Source of the DNA: Shimia_B sp039815465
GTDB taxonomy: Bacteria; Pseudomonadota; Alphaproteobacteria; Rhodobacterales; Rhodobacteraceae
Assembly (NCBI GenBank): GCA_039815465.1
Contig: JBCBZG010000014.1
Location: forward strand, 31,134 to 95,133
Reading direction: 5' to 3'
DNA length: 64,000 nucleotides
Of this stretch, positions 34,336 to 42,822 are shown piece after piece (the first letter of the stretch is position 1; every line of letters starts with the position of its first letter). A program made the translations under genes and the position numbers. The notes below the pieces were generated by a model. It was not told where the DNA came from. It saw nothing but the letters and a program-made list of their open reading frames with translations, and did no database searches.

Positions 34336-34366
34336 GCGCAGCCCCGGACCCGCTCCGGGGCTGCGC
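34336..34366 (+). promoter_or_regulatory. Strong hairpin between dctP and dctQ
   Basis: Perfect 13-base arms GCGCAGCCCCGGA (34336-34348) and TCCGGGGCTGCGC (34354-34366) with a five-base loop, starting seven bases after the dctP stop. No T run follows, so it is more likely an mRNA-stabilising or processing stem than a full terminator. Confidence 0.75.
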
Positions 34367-34386
34367 TCCTACAGGACGTCTGACAT

Positions 34387-35016
34387 ATGGCCTCTGCCTC
34401 CCCCGTTCTTGAGGACGGCTCGCTTCTGAGCCGCCTTGACCGTGCGCTGCTTCCTGTCGAGCGGGCCTTGGCCTTCGTCTCCGGGCTTGCGGCGTTTTCG
34501 CTGATGTTTCTCGCGGCCTACTCCGTCGGCGGACGCGAATTTTTCGAAAGCCCGCTCCTTGGCTATGTCGACCTGATCGAAAGCCTCATGCCGTTTATCG
34601 CCATCCTCGGCGTGTCTTACGTCCAGCGCGACGGCATCCACATCCGCATGGACATCCTGATCGGTCAGCTCTCGGGGCGCGTACTCTGGCTGATCGAACT
34701 GCTCATGACCGTGCTGATCTTTGGCCTGATCCTCGCCCTCCTTTGGGGATCCTGGTCGCATTTCGACCGCAGCTTTGACTGCGCGCGCCCGCTCTGCTCA
34801 CGCGACTCCACGATCGACATCAGCCTGCCCGTCTGGCCGTCCAAGATCGTGGTGCCGATTGCCTTTGGCGTCCTGTCGCTGCGCTTGTTCCTGCAGGCAT
34901 GGGGCTATGGCCGGGCGTTCGTGCTGGGCCTAGACCGCCCCGTCGCCGTTCCAATTCCGCTCTCCGCCGCTGAGCAAGCGCAGGCCGAGGCCGACGCGCT
35001 GGAGGGCGACCGATGA
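34387..35016 (+). CDS. dctQ: TRAP transporter small permease (DctQ family)
   Basis: 209 residues with four hydrophobic helices (about 35-55, 60-85, 95-125 and 155-175), the topology of DctQ. The central FVQRDG-type word is present as SYVQRDGIHIRMD, a family hallmark. It forms the membrane complex with DctM. Slightly longer than usual, with a loop containing two cysteines (DCARPLCSRDS). Its end overlaps the dctM start by ATGA. Confidence 0.9.
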   Translation: MASASPVLEDGSLLSRLDRALLPVERALAFVSGLAAFSLMFLAAYSVGGREFFESPLLGYVDLIESLMPFIAILGVSYVQRDGIHIRMDILIGQLSGRVLWLIELLMTVLIFGLILALLWGSWSHFDRSFDCARPLCSRDSTIDISLPVWPSKIVVPIAFGVLSLRLFLQAWGYGRAFVLGLDRPVAVPIPLSAAEQAQAEADALEGDR

Positions 35017-36410
35017 CCAACATCGAAATCGGCCTCTGGGTCACGGGCGGGATGCTCGTGCTTGTCGTGCTTGGCATGCGCGTGGCGTTCGCGGCGGCCT
35101 TGGCGGGCTTTGTGGGCCTCGTCTGGCTGCGCTGGAACCAGTTCGACTACGACCCGGAGCGGTTCGGGAAGGCGCTGGAAATCTCCGTGAAGCTCGCAGG
35201 CCAAGTCCCGCATTCCAAGGTCTCGGCCCACACGCTCAGCCTCATCCCCACCTTCATCCTCATTGGGTTCCTGGCCTACTACGCCAAACTCACCCAAGGG
35301 CTCTTTGACGCTGCGAAGAAATGGATCGCCTGGGTGCCCGGCGGCCTCGCTGTCTCCACCGTCTTTGCGACTGCTGGCTTTGCGGCGGTGTCCGGCGCAT
35401 CGGTGGCCACCGCCGCCGTGTTTGCCCGTATCGCCATCCCCGAGATGCTCAAGGTCGGCTATAACAAACAATTCGCAGCTGGCGTCGTAGCCGCGGGCGG
35501 GACGCTGGCGAGCCTCATTCCCCCCTCCGCCATCCTCGTGATCTACGCGATCATCGTGGAACAGGACGTGGGCTCGCTCCTCCTCGCCGGGTTCATCCCG
35601 GGCATCTTTTCGGCCATCGTCTATGCCGCGCTGATCATCGGCATCGCCGTCATCTTCAAAAATGTCGGACCGCCAGTCACAGGGTTCACCTGGAAGGAGC
35701 GGTTCTTGTCGCTCATTCCGGCGCTGCCCATCGTGCTCGTCGTGATGATGATCATCATGTTCGTCTACAACCCCTTCGGCGACGCCTGGGGAACACCGAC
35801 AGAAGGCGGGGCCGTGGGTGCCTTCATCGTCTTCGTCTGGGCCCTCGCACGCGGGATGAAATGGCCCCAGCTGAAAGACGCGCTGATCGAGACGGCAAAG
35901 CTCACCATCATGATCTTCACGATCATCTGGGGCGTGCTGATCTATGTCCGCTTCCTGGGCTTCGCCGACCTCCCCGGCGCATTCTCCGACTGGATCACGG
36001 CGCTGGAGATGTCGCCTTGGGCGATCCTCGTCATGATCCTTTTGGCCTATGCCGTGCTCGGCATGTTCATGGACGCCATCGGGATGCTCCTCCTCACGCT
36101 GCCCGTCGTCTTCCCCGCGATCATGGCGCTCAACGGCGGGATGTTCGTCGCGGCAGAGGACAGCGCGTTTGGCATGTCCGGCCCCATGTGCGCGATCTGG
36201 TTCGGGATCCTCGTGGTGAAGATGGCAGAGTTCTGTTTGATCACGCCGCCCATCGGGCTCAACTGCTTTGTGGTGGCCGGGGTGCGCGATGACCTGAGCG
36301 TGCAGGACGTGTTCAAGGGCGTGATGCCCTTCTTCCTCGCCGATGCGGCGACGATTGCTCTGCTCGTGGCGTTCCCGGCAATTGTGCTGTGGTTGCCGTC
36401 TCTGGCTTAA
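35013..36410 (+). CDS. dctM: TRAP transporter large permease (DctM family)
   Basis: 465 residues with 11-12 hydrophobic segments. SIGNATURE regions include GFAAVSGASVATAAVFARIA, GGTLASLIPPSAILVIYAII and, near the end, CLITPPIGLNCFVVAGV. DctM carries out sodium-driven transport of the solute delivered by DctP. ATGA overlap with dctQ. A structured repeat element starts 30 bases after its stop. Confidence 0.93.
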   Translation: MTNIEIGLWVTGGMLVLVVLGMRVAFAAALAGFVGLVWLRWNQFDYDPERFGKALEISVKLAGQVPHSKVSAHTLSLIPTFILIGFLAYYAKLTQGLFDAAKKWIAWVPGGLAVSTVFATAGFAAVSGASVATAAVFARIAIPEMLKVGYNKQFAAGVVAAGGTLASLIPPSAILVIYAIIVEQDVGSLLLAGFIPGIFSAIVYAALIIGIAVIFKNVGPPVTGFTWKERFLSLIPALPIVLVVMMIIMFVYNPFGDAWGTPTEGGAVGAFIVFVWALARGMKWPQLKDALIETAKLTIMIFTIIWGVLIYVRFLGFADLPGAFSDWITALEMSPWAILVMILLAYAVLGMFMDAIGMLLLTLPVVFPAIMALNGGMFVAAEDSAFGMSGPMCAIWFGILVVKMAEFCLITPPIGLNCFVVAGVRDDLSVQDVFKGVMPFFLADAATIALLVAFPAIVLWLPSLA

Positions 36411-36439
36411 ATCGAGGACGACATAGCCGCGATGCTCTC

Positions 36440-36518
36440 GCCCGACGGCAACGTCGGGCCGCGCCGGTCCGCCGCCACGGGGCGGCGCGAACGCCACCCC
36501 TCGGACCGGCGCTATAGC
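36440..36518 (+). repeat. Two-hairpin 3'-end repeat element, copy A
   Basis: Hairpin 1 is GCCCGACG/CGTCGGGC with GCAA loop (36440-36459). Hairpin 2 has outer arms GCGCCGGTCCG (36461-36471) and CGGACCGGCGC (36502-36512) with G/C-rich internal stems, then GCTATAGC (36511-36518). It follows dctM in sense direction. Copy B behind pckA differs at paired positions while keeping the pairing. Confidence 0.75.
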
Positions 36519-36646
36519 GCGCAACACTGGGTTCGGACTATGTGCAAGTCGCCTCGGATTTTAACGATCCACTAAGCCACCATTAAGGTTTTGTTCACGC
36601 GCAGGCCCCAACCATGCCACTCGGGAATAGGTGAGAGGACAAAGCC

Positions 36647-36823
36647 ATGGCTTATGTGAACAGCGCAGCGACCGAGAACCGGATTTACGTGGCCTCCTGG
36701 CTGGCCACACGGGCCGAAGAGGTGCGCCGCCAGAAAACCGCGGCAACATCGAATATCTGGATCGCGCAGTCCGCCGCTTTGGGCGGCGCAGAAGCGATCG
36801 AAAGACTGGCCGAGGCGACCTAG
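36647..36823 (+). CDS. Small 58-residue protein
   Basis: ATG at 36647, with AGAGGAC nine bases upstream, opens a 58-codon frame: MAYVNSAATENRIYVASWLA, then TRAEEVRRQKTAATSNIWIA and on to TAG at 36821-36823. Composition is protein-like with one amphipathic helix (EEVRRQK). Its stop overlaps the rpe stop on the other strand by two bases, so the two genes meet tail to tail. It falls under common length cutoffs and may be unannotated. Not recognised. Confidence 0.55.
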   Translation: MAYVNSAATENRIYVASWLATRAEEVRRQKTAATSNIWIAQSAALGGAEAIERLAEAT

Positions 36824-37491
36824 CCGCCTGCCACCGCCCGAATGTCCGCGATGTTCGGCGCATAGGCCGCAGGCCCGCCCTTGAACACGGCTGACCCGGC
36901 CACGAGCACATCCGCCCCAGCCGCACGCACGGCGGCTGCGGTGCCCTTGGACACACCGCCATCCACCTCGATATGGATCGGGCGATCGCCGATAGCCGCG
37001 CGCAGGGCCGAAACCTTGCCCAGCGCGCTTTCGATAAAGCTTTGCCCGCCAAATCCCGGGTTCACCGACATCACGCAGACCAGATCCACCATGTCGAGGA
37101 GCGGCAGAACCGCCTCCACCGGCGTGCCAGGATTAAGCGCCACACCAGGCTTCACCCCCGCCGCGCGGATCGCTTGAAGCGTGCGATGAATATGCGGACC
37201 GGCCTCCACATGGGCCGTGATCACGTCAGCGCCCGCCTCCACAAACCCGTCGATATAGGGGTCCACGGGCGCGATCATCAAATGCACGTCCATCACCGTC
37301 TTGATATGGGGCCGGATCGCGGCGCAGGTCGTCGCGCCGAAGGAGATGTTAGGCACGAAATGCCCATCCATGACATCCACGTGGATCCAATCGGCGCCCG
37401 CGGCCTCTACCGCCTCAATCTCCGCGCCAAACGCGGCGAAATCCGCGGCCAGGATCGACGGCGCAATTTTCGTGGAGCGGTCAAAGGTCAT
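36820..37491 (-). CDS. rpe: Ribulose-phosphate 3-epimerase
   Basis: 223 residues, the normal length for this TIM barrel. Motifs: PSILAADFA at the N terminus, WIHVDVMDGHFVPNISFG (metal-binding His and catalytic Asp), VMDVHLMI, MSVNPGFGGQ and IEVDGGVS, then the phosphate-binding VAGSAVF. It interconverts ribulose 5-phosphate and xylulose 5-phosphate in the pentose phosphate and, where present, Calvin pathways. ATG at 37491, divergent from deoC 59 bases away. Confidence 0.96.
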   Translation of the reverse strand: MTFDRSTKIAPSILAADFAAFGAEIEAVEAAGADWIHVDVMDGHFVPNISFGATTCAAIRPHIKTVMDVHLMIAPVDPYIDGFVEAGADVITAHVEAGPHIHRTLQAIRAAGVKPGVALNPGTPVEAVLPLLDMVDLVCVMSVNPGFGGQSFIESALGKVSALRAAIGDRPIHIEVDGGVSKGTAAAVRAAGADVLVAGSAVFKGGPAAYAPNIADIRAVAGG

Positions 37492-37550
37492 AGCATTCTC
37501 CTTTGCGCGCCTGTTAGAAGGCTAGGGACCCGCCTGCAAGCAGGACCGCC

Positions 37551-38546
37551 ATGACTGACACAACTGCATCCACGCTCACGACCGCCCACCTGCCCACCAC
37601 GACCGAGCCGCGCAATCCCGGCATGGCGCTGGACCTCGACTGGGCGCTTGGCGTGCAGGCCAACACATCGGCCATCGAACGCCGCGCCGCCACACTGCCC
37701 GGACGCCGCAGCGTGAAACAGGCGCATCAGGCCGCGTGGCTGGCCAAGGCGATCACGCTGATCGACCTCACCACACTCAGCGGCGACGACACGCCCGGCC
37801 GCGTCCGCAGGCTCTGCGCCAAGGCACGCCAGCCGGTGCGCGCTGATTTGCTCGACGCGCTAGGCCTGCCCGCGATCACCACCGGCGCGGTCTGCGTCTA
37901 TCACGAGATGGTACCCACGGCGGTGGAGGCGTTAGCGGGCACTGGCATCCCTGTCGCCGCCGTGTCCACAGGGTTTCCGGCGGGGCTTTCGCCGCTGCAT
38001 TTGCGCCTCGCAGAGATTGAGGAAAGCGTGAAAGCAGGGGCGGAGGAGATCGACATCGTCATCTCCCGCCGCCACGTCCTGACCCGGAACTGGCAAGCGC
38101 TCTATGACGAGACAAAGGCCATGCGGGAGGCCTGCGGCGACGCGCATATGAAGGCGATCCTAGCCACCGGAGAGCTTTCCACCCTGCGCAACGTCGCCCA
38201 CGCGTCGATGGTGTGCATGATGGCCGGCGCGGATTTCATTAAGACGTCGACGGGCAAGGAGCCGGTGAACGCGACGCTCCCCGTGAGCCTCGTCATGATC
38301 CGCGCCATCCGCGACTACCACCGCCGTACAGGCTACCGCGTGGGGTACAAACCCGCGGGCGGAATATCGAAGGCCAAGGACGCGCTCGTCTACCTGAGCC
38401 TGATCAAAGAAGAACTCGGCGACCGCTGGCTCCAGCCCGACCTCTACCGCTTCGGCGCGTCGTCCCTCCTGGGCGATATCGAACGGCAACTCGAACACCA
38501 CGTCACCGGCGCCTACTCCGCCGGGTATCGGCATCCGATTGGATAG
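37551..38546 (+). CDS. deoC: Deoxyribose-phosphate aldolase
   Basis: 331 residues, of the longer DeoC type. The Schiff-base lysine lies in FIKTSTGKEPVNAT; the second active-site lysine is in GYKPAGGI. LIDLTTLSGDDTPGRVRRLC corresponds to the first strand with substrate contacts. It splits deoxyribose 5-phosphate into glyceraldehyde 3-phosphate and acetaldehyde. The next gene is an aldehyde dehydrogenase that could oxidise the acetaldehyde, a sensible pairing. RBS AGGA precedes the ATG. Confidence 0.95.
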   Translation: MTDTTASTLTTAHLPTTTEPRNPGMALDLDWALGVQANTSAIERRAATLPGRRSVKQAHQAAWLAKAITLIDLTTLSGDDTPGRVRRLCAKARQPVRADLLDALGLPAITTGAVCVYHEMVPTAVEALAGTGIPVAAVSTGFPAGLSPLHLRLAEIEESVKAGAEEIDIVISRRHVLTRNWQALYDETKAMREACGDAHMKAILATGELSTLRNVAHASMVCMMAGADFIKTSTGKEPVNATLPVSLVMIRAIRDYHRRTGYRVGYKPAGGISKAKDALVYLSLIKEELGDRWLQPDLYRFGASSLLGDIERQLEHHVTGAYSAGYRHPIG

Positions 38547-38570
38547 CGCGATGATGCCGAAACTATCTCT

Positions 38571-38707
38571 GGCGTGGCCCCGCCACGCCGCGCCCGACCT
38601 CCCCCCGGAGGGCGCATTGCAACGTCAGCCCCTCGCACCTGCATCTGGGCAGCGAGCAAAGCATTCAACCCGGACAGCCCCCGCTTACGCCCTCCAGGTC
38701 GGGCGCG
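38571..38707 (+). repeat. Extended palindromic leader between deoC and the ALDH16 gene
   Basis: CGCGCCCGACCT (38589-38600) pairs with AGGTCGGGCGCG (38696-38707), and GGAGGGCG (38607-38614) pairs with CGCCCTCC (38688-38695), giving a 20-base-pair stem with a C6 bulge around 73 bases. A separate stem GGCGTGG/CCACGCC (38571-38589) precedes it. It ends 28 bases before the next start codon. Confidence 0.6.
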
Positions 38708-38735
38708 ACGTGGCTCCTCTCGTGAGGACATTCTC

Positions 38736-41066
38736 ATGACCCCAAAAGACATCTTCGACACCATGGACTATGGCCCAGCCCCCGAGAGCCCGGCAGAGGC
38801 TCTGGCGTGGCTCGTCGACCAAGGCTCCCGCTTCGGCCACTTCTTCAACGGCGCGTTCACCGAGCCCACCGACGATTTCGACAGCAAAAACCCCGCCAAC
38901 GGCAACACGCTCGCAACGCTGGCCCAAGCCACCCAAGCCGACATCGACGCCGCCGTGACAGCGGCCCGCCAAGCACAGCCGGAATGGGCCGAAGACGCAC
39001 ACGCCCGCGCGCGCGTCCTCTACGCCCTCGCCCGCCTCGTCCAGAAACACGCGCGCCTCTTCGCCGTGCTCGAAACGATGGATAACGGCAAACCGATCCG
39101 CGAAAGCCGCGACATCGACATCCCGCTCGTCGCGCGCCACTTCTACTACCACGCGGGCATGGCCCAACTCATGGACGCCGAGCTGCCGGACCGCACAGCG
39201 CTGGGCGTCTGCGGTCAGATCATCCCGTGGAATTTCCCCCTGCTGATGCTCGCGTGGAAGGTCGCCCCCGCGCTCGCCATGGGCAACACGGTGGTGCTGA
39301 AACCGGCGGAATACACGTCGCTCACTGCGCTCCTCTTCGCCGATATCTGCCGCCAGGCGGGTGTGCCTGCGGGCGTCGTCAACATTGTCACCGGCGACGG
39401 CGCGGTGGGGGAAATGCTGACCGCCGCTGACGTTGATAAAATCGCCTTCACCGGCTCCACCTCCGTCGGCCGCGCGATCCGCCGCGCGACGGCAGGCCGG
39501 GGCATCCCGCTCACGCTCGAGCTCGGCGGCAAAAGCCCCTACATCGTCTTCGACGACGCCGACATCGACAGCGCGATCGAAGGGCTCGTGGACGCGATCT
39601 GGTTCAACCAGGGCCAGGTCTGCTGCGCGGGCTCGCGGCTCTTGGTGCAGGAAGGCATTGCCGAGGATTTCTACGACCGCCTCCGCGCCCGCATGGCGAC
39701 GCTCCGCATGGGCGACCCGCTCGATAAAAGCATCGACATCGGCGCGGTGGTGGACCCGGTGCAGCTGCACTCCATCACCGCCATGATCGACGCCAACACC
39801 GATGGCGAAACCTACCGCGCGCCCACACCGCTCCCCGAAAACGGCTGCTACTACCCGCCCACGCTCATCACCGGCCTCTCTACCGCCTCCACCCTGATGC
39901 AGGAGGAGATCTTCGGCCCCGTGCTCGCCTCCACCACCTTCCGCACCCCGGCAGAAGCGGTGGAGATCGCCAACAACACCCGCTACGGGCTGGCCGCGAC
40001 GCTCTGGACCGAAAACGTGAATCTCGCGCTCGACATGGCCCCGAAACTGGCCGCGGGCGTGGTCTGGGTGAATGCCACGAACCTCTTTGACGCCGCCGCA
40101 GGCTTTGGCGGCGTCCGGGAAAGCGGCTACGGTCGCGAAGGGGGGTGGGAGGGGCTCATGGCCTACACCAAACCGCGCGCGCCCAGCACGCCCGCCAAAC
40201 CCATCGCACCCCACGCTGGCGCGGGCGGCCCCAGCGACGCGATCGACCGGACTGGCAAGCTCTATATCGGCGGCAAACAGGCCCGCCCCGACAGCGGCTA
40301 CTCCCGCGCGGTCTATGGCCCGGGCGGTGACCTCCTCGGCCACGCGCCCATCGCCAACCGCAAGGATATCCGCAACGCGGTGGAGGCCGCGACTAAGACG
40401 AAATGGGGCAACACAACCGGCCACGCCCGCGCACAGATCCTCTACTTCCTCGCCGAAAATCTCGCCGCCCGCGACGCGGAACTCGCCGCCCGCCTAAACG
40501 CCATGACAGGCGGTAAGGACGGGGCAGACGAAGTCGCCAAAACCGTCCAGGCCCTCTTCACCGCCGCAGCCTGGGCCGACAAGCTCGACGGCGCGGCAAA
40601 GCCCGTGCCCCTGCGCGGCACGGCACTCGCCATGCGCGAACCTGTCGGCGCGGTGGGTCTCCTGGCGGGTGACGCACAACCGCTCCTCGGCCTCGTCGCC
40701 CCCGCCGCCGCAGCCATGGCCATGGGCAGCACCGTCATCGCCTGCGCTTCCTACCCCTTCCCGCTCGCGGCACTCGATTTTGTGCAGGTCCTGGAAACGT
40801 CCGACATCCCCGCGGGTGTGCTCAACATCCTCACCGGTGACCCGGTGGAACTGAGTAAAACGCTCGCCGACCACCTCGCTGTCGACACGCTCTGGGACTT
40901 CACACCACGAGACCTCGCTAAAGACATTGAGAGCGCTTCCGCCGGAAACCTAAAGCGCACCTGGACCGATGGAACACAAAAGACTTGGGGCCCCGCAGAT
41001 ATCCGCGCCACACTGGACCACGCGACAGAGATCAAAACGATCTGGATCCCCTACGGCGAAGGCTGA
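38736..41066 (+). CDS. ALDH16-type two-domain aldehyde dehydrogenase
   Basis: 776 residues from the ATG at 38736 (GAGGA upstream); the longer frame to 38574 lacks a ribosome site. Residues 1 to about 480 are a complete NAD(P)-dependent aldehyde dehydrogenase: GQIIPWNFPLLMLAWKVAPA, FTGSTSVGR, ELGGKSPYIVFDDAD with the catalytic Glu, and FNQGQVCCAGSRLLV with the catalytic Cys. From about 500 a second, degenerate ALDH-like half begins (LYIGGKQARPDSGYSRAVYG) and ends before any Cys region. This matches ALDH16, whose bacterial form is known from a roseobacter relative (Loktanella). Likely substrate acetaldehyde from DeoC, by context. Confidence 0.88.
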   Translation: MTPKDIFDTMDYGPAPESPAEALAWLVDQGSRFGHFFNGAFTEPTDDFDSKNPANGNTLATLAQATQADIDAAVTAARQAQPEWAEDAHARARVLYALARLVQKHARLFAVLETMDNGKPIRESRDIDIPLVARHFYYHAGMAQLMDAELPDRTALGVCGQIIPWNFPLLMLAWKVAPALAMGNTVVLKPAEYTSLTALLFADICRQAGVPAGVVNIVTGDGAVGEMLTAADVDKIAFTGSTSVGRAIRRATAGRGIPLTLELGGKSPYIVFDDADIDSAIEGLVDAIWFNQGQVCCAGSRLLVQEGIAEDFYDRLRARMATLRMGDPLDKSIDIGAVVDPVQLHSITAMIDANTDGETYRAPTPLPENGCYYPPTLITGLSTASTLMQEEIFGPVLASTTFRTPAEAVEIANNTRYGLAATLWTENVNLALDMAPKLAAGVVWVNATNLFDAAAGFGGVRESGYGREGGWEGLMAYTKPRAPSTPAKPIAPHAGAGGPSDAIDRTGKLYIGGKQARPDSGYSRAVYGPGGDLLGHAPIANRKDIRNAVEAATKTKWGNTTGHARAQILYFLAENLAARDAELAARLNAMTGGKDGADEVAKTVQALFTAAAWADKLDGAAKPVPLRGTALAMREPVGAVGLLAGDAQPLLGLVAPAAAAMAMGSTVIACASYPFPLAALDFVQVLETSDIPAGVLNILTGDPVELSKTLADHLAVDTLWDFTPRDLAKDIESASAGNLKRTWTDGTQKTWGPADIRATLDHATEIKTIWIPYGEG

Positions 41067-41084
41067 TTGAGGGGCCAGCCCCTC

Positions 41085-41270
41085 AAACTCCCCGAAGTAT
41101 TTGAGGACGAAAGAAAGGGAAAAACCCGCCCCCCCTTTCTTTCGTCCAAAAATACTTCCCCCGGAGGGCCGCCGCAGGCGGAACACGCGCGCAGCGCGCC
41201 ACCGAAGGTCCAAGCCCGCAGGGCGCAGGAGGGAGGCGGGCGGGCCCGCTATCGGCAAAGGGCGCTTAGT
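41085..41270. repeat. Large palindromic intergenic repeat, copy 1
   Basis: GAAGTATTTGAGGACGAAAG and following bases (41094-41119) pairs with 41133-41158 over 26 bases with two mismatches. The flank 41159-41270 is rich in G/C, with CGGAGGGCCGCC and CACCGAAGGTCCAAGCC. The same palindrome and flank occur inverted at 46965-47190. It lies between convergent genes, so it may terminate both. Confidence 0.7.
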
Positions 41271-41823
41271 CGTCAGAAAAGATTGGTTCCACCCGGTTTT
41301 CCCAGAACCGCCGCACACGGACCGAGATGGCCCAGTAGGCGGCGAATAGCAGGATCAAGAACGTGATGTTGAACCAGGGGATCAGCCGCACGTCTGGGCC
41401 TTCAACCTCCGAGATCGAAATCGCGTTGGGGTAGATCGACAGGAACTCGCTCCGCCATCCGTAGTGACGGACAACAAACCAGGCATCCTCACGGCGCACC
41501 GCGGCCTGCGCATCAGCCTGCAGGTTGGAGCTGTCGAGCTTAAAGTAGGGCGGCCAACCGAATCCAGTGTCCTCGTTGCGGTAGACATAGGATTTGCCGT
41601 TAGCGCGTTGCGTATTGATCAGGCGCAGGTCGCGGTTCGTGACCGCACCGTCGCTGCCGGTATCGCCCTGGGCATAAAAGATGCGGTTCCAGCCACCAAA
41701 GTCCTGGCGCAGGATCTCCGTCCCGTTCACGCGCACAATGTCACGTTGCGGCAACGTGTAGTGCAGCAAACCCGCGATCAGCAGGAAAAAGACGATCCGA
41801 AACGTCCAGCGCAAATAAGTCAT
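41266..41823 (-). CDS. DUF1523 family membrane protein
   Basis: 185 residues with an N-terminal helix (about 8-26) and another near the C terminus (about 148-168), and a periplasmic middle containing DIVRVNGTEI and ANGKSYVYRNEDTGFGWPPY, the sequence I recall as DUF1523. Common in Rhodobacteraceae; role unknown. Last in a run of six leftward small membrane-protein genes. Confidence 0.75.
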   Translation of the reverse strand: MTYLRWTFRIVFFLLIAGLLHYTLPQRDIVRVNGTEILRQDFGGWNRIFYAQGDTGSDGAVTNRDLRLINTQRANGKSYVYRNEDTGFGWPPYFKLDSSNLQADAQAAVRREDAWFVVRHYGWRSEFLSIYPNAISISEVEGPDVRLIPWFNITFLILLFAAYWAISVRVRRFWENRVEPIFSDD

Positions 41824-41829
41824 GGGCCC

Positions 41830-42102
41830 TCACATGTAGTTCTGGACATATAGCATCGTGCCAATGAACGCGAGAAAGCCCAAAGGCAACGCATAGACAA
41901 GCAAGATCAGCCGCCGTTTGAGCGATCGGTCGTATTTCGCCAACTCCTCCCCCAGCCAGGCGTCCCGATCCCCCACGCGCAAGTCCGCGCGCCATTGCTC
42001 TTTGAGCGCATCGCGCCGCGCCGCGCGCGCGTAAAGCGAGATGGAGACGTAGAGCACGGTGGAGATCACCATCATGATGATAAAGAGCCGTAGGATTACC
42101 AT
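41830..42102 (-). CDS. Small two-helix membrane protein
   Basis: 90 residues from the ATG at 42102 (GAAAGGACAG upstream); the longer frame to 42168 is discounted. Helices at about 3-24 and 66-86 with a charged cytoplasmic middle (REDALKEQW-like, DAWLGEELAKYDRSLKRR). Seven bases before the DUF1523 gene, so probably co-translated. Not recognised. Confidence 0.7.
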   Translation of the reverse strand: MVILRLFIIMMVISTVLYVSISLYARAARRDALKEQWRADLRVGDRDAWLGEELAKYDRSLKRRLILLVYALPLGFLAFIGTMLYVQNYM

Positions 42103-42130
42103 AGTACTGTCCTTTCTCCCTGCCCGCCGC

Positions 42131-42469
42131 CTATAGGTCAGGCCGCCATGTCTGGGGCTGCATCGCAAGGGCCAGCAGCAAGATCGGCCCCCAAAAGAGC
42201 GCCGCAGTTCGCCCGAGGCTCACGAAATGGTCCACGAGCGGCCAAAGGCGATCAAGCGGCACGCCTTGCAACGCATAGCTCACAGCAAAGCCCGCCGCCG
42301 CGAAAAGCCACAAGACAACCGCAGAAAGGGCCAGGTTCGCGCCCAGCGCCAGCATCGTCTCTGGCAGTCGGCCCGCGAGCCAAGTGGGCAACACCCAGGC
42401 CAGCGCGGCCAGCACCAGCGCCGGAAGAATGAGCGCGACCGAATATGCGGACGCCTCAGCGCCCGTCAT
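42131..42469 (-). CDS. Hypothetical membrane protein
   Basis: 112 residues with three hydrophobic helices (about 8-28, 38-64 and 86-104) and no polar motif. Alanine/leucine-rich. It overlaps the neighbour upstream by 14 bases. No family recognised; sits in the run of small membrane proteins. Confidence 0.65.
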   Translation of the reverse strand: MTGAEASAYSVALILPALVLAALAWVLPTWLAGRLPETMLALGANLALSAVVLWLFAAAGFAVSYALQGVPLDRLWPLVDHFVSLGRTAALFWGPILLLALAMQPQTWRPDL

Positions 42470-42767
42470 GGAGCCCTCGCTGCGCGTTGAACGTGTAGGA
42501 GATCATGAGGCACGGGAACCAGATGATCCCCGACACCACCGTCTGAAAGAGCGCCCCACCAAAAAGCCCCTCTGCCGCCCCCGCCGCAATCGACGCCGCC
42601 CCCAGCCACACGACGTGCCAGCCAAAGACGAACATCGTTCCAAACAAGATCGCCCACATCGCGCCCCAGGCGTACTCGCCGCCAGAATGGGGCCGGTCGC
42701 GAAACCCGCGCAACCCAGTCAGGACCGCGATCACCGCGGGGACAATAAAGGTAAGGGTTAGGACCAA
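42456..42767 (-). CDS. Hypothetical membrane protein
   Basis: 103 residues if translation begins at the TTG at 42767, which has GAGGAAG at good spacing; an ATG at 42845 would give 129 residues and overlap the preceding gene. Three hydrophobic segments follow (VLTLTFIVPAVIAVLTGL; AMWAILFGTMFVFGWHVVW; LFQTVVSGIIWFPCLMISY). Not recognised. Confidence 0.55.
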   Translation of the reverse strand: MVLTLTFIVPAVIAVLTGLRGFRDRPHSGGEYAWGAMWAILFGTMFVFGWHVVWLGAASIAAGAAEGLFGGALFQTVVSGIIWFPCLMISYTFNAQRGLHDGR

Positions 42768-42822
42768 TGTCGCTTCCTCGCTGGCAGAGGCGTGATGACA
42801 GGCGGCGCTAGCGCAAAGATAC

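Noticed and set aside
34905..36527. 540-residue open frame antisense to dctM
   Set aside because: High-GC antisense frame, rich in His, Arg and Glu with no domain. dctM in the other strand has all family motifs, so this is a shadow.
38685..40424. 579-residue open frame antisense to the ALDH16 gene
   Set aside because: Composition is Arg/Gly/His-heavy with no recognisable fold, directly opposite an unambiguous aldehyde dehydrogenase.
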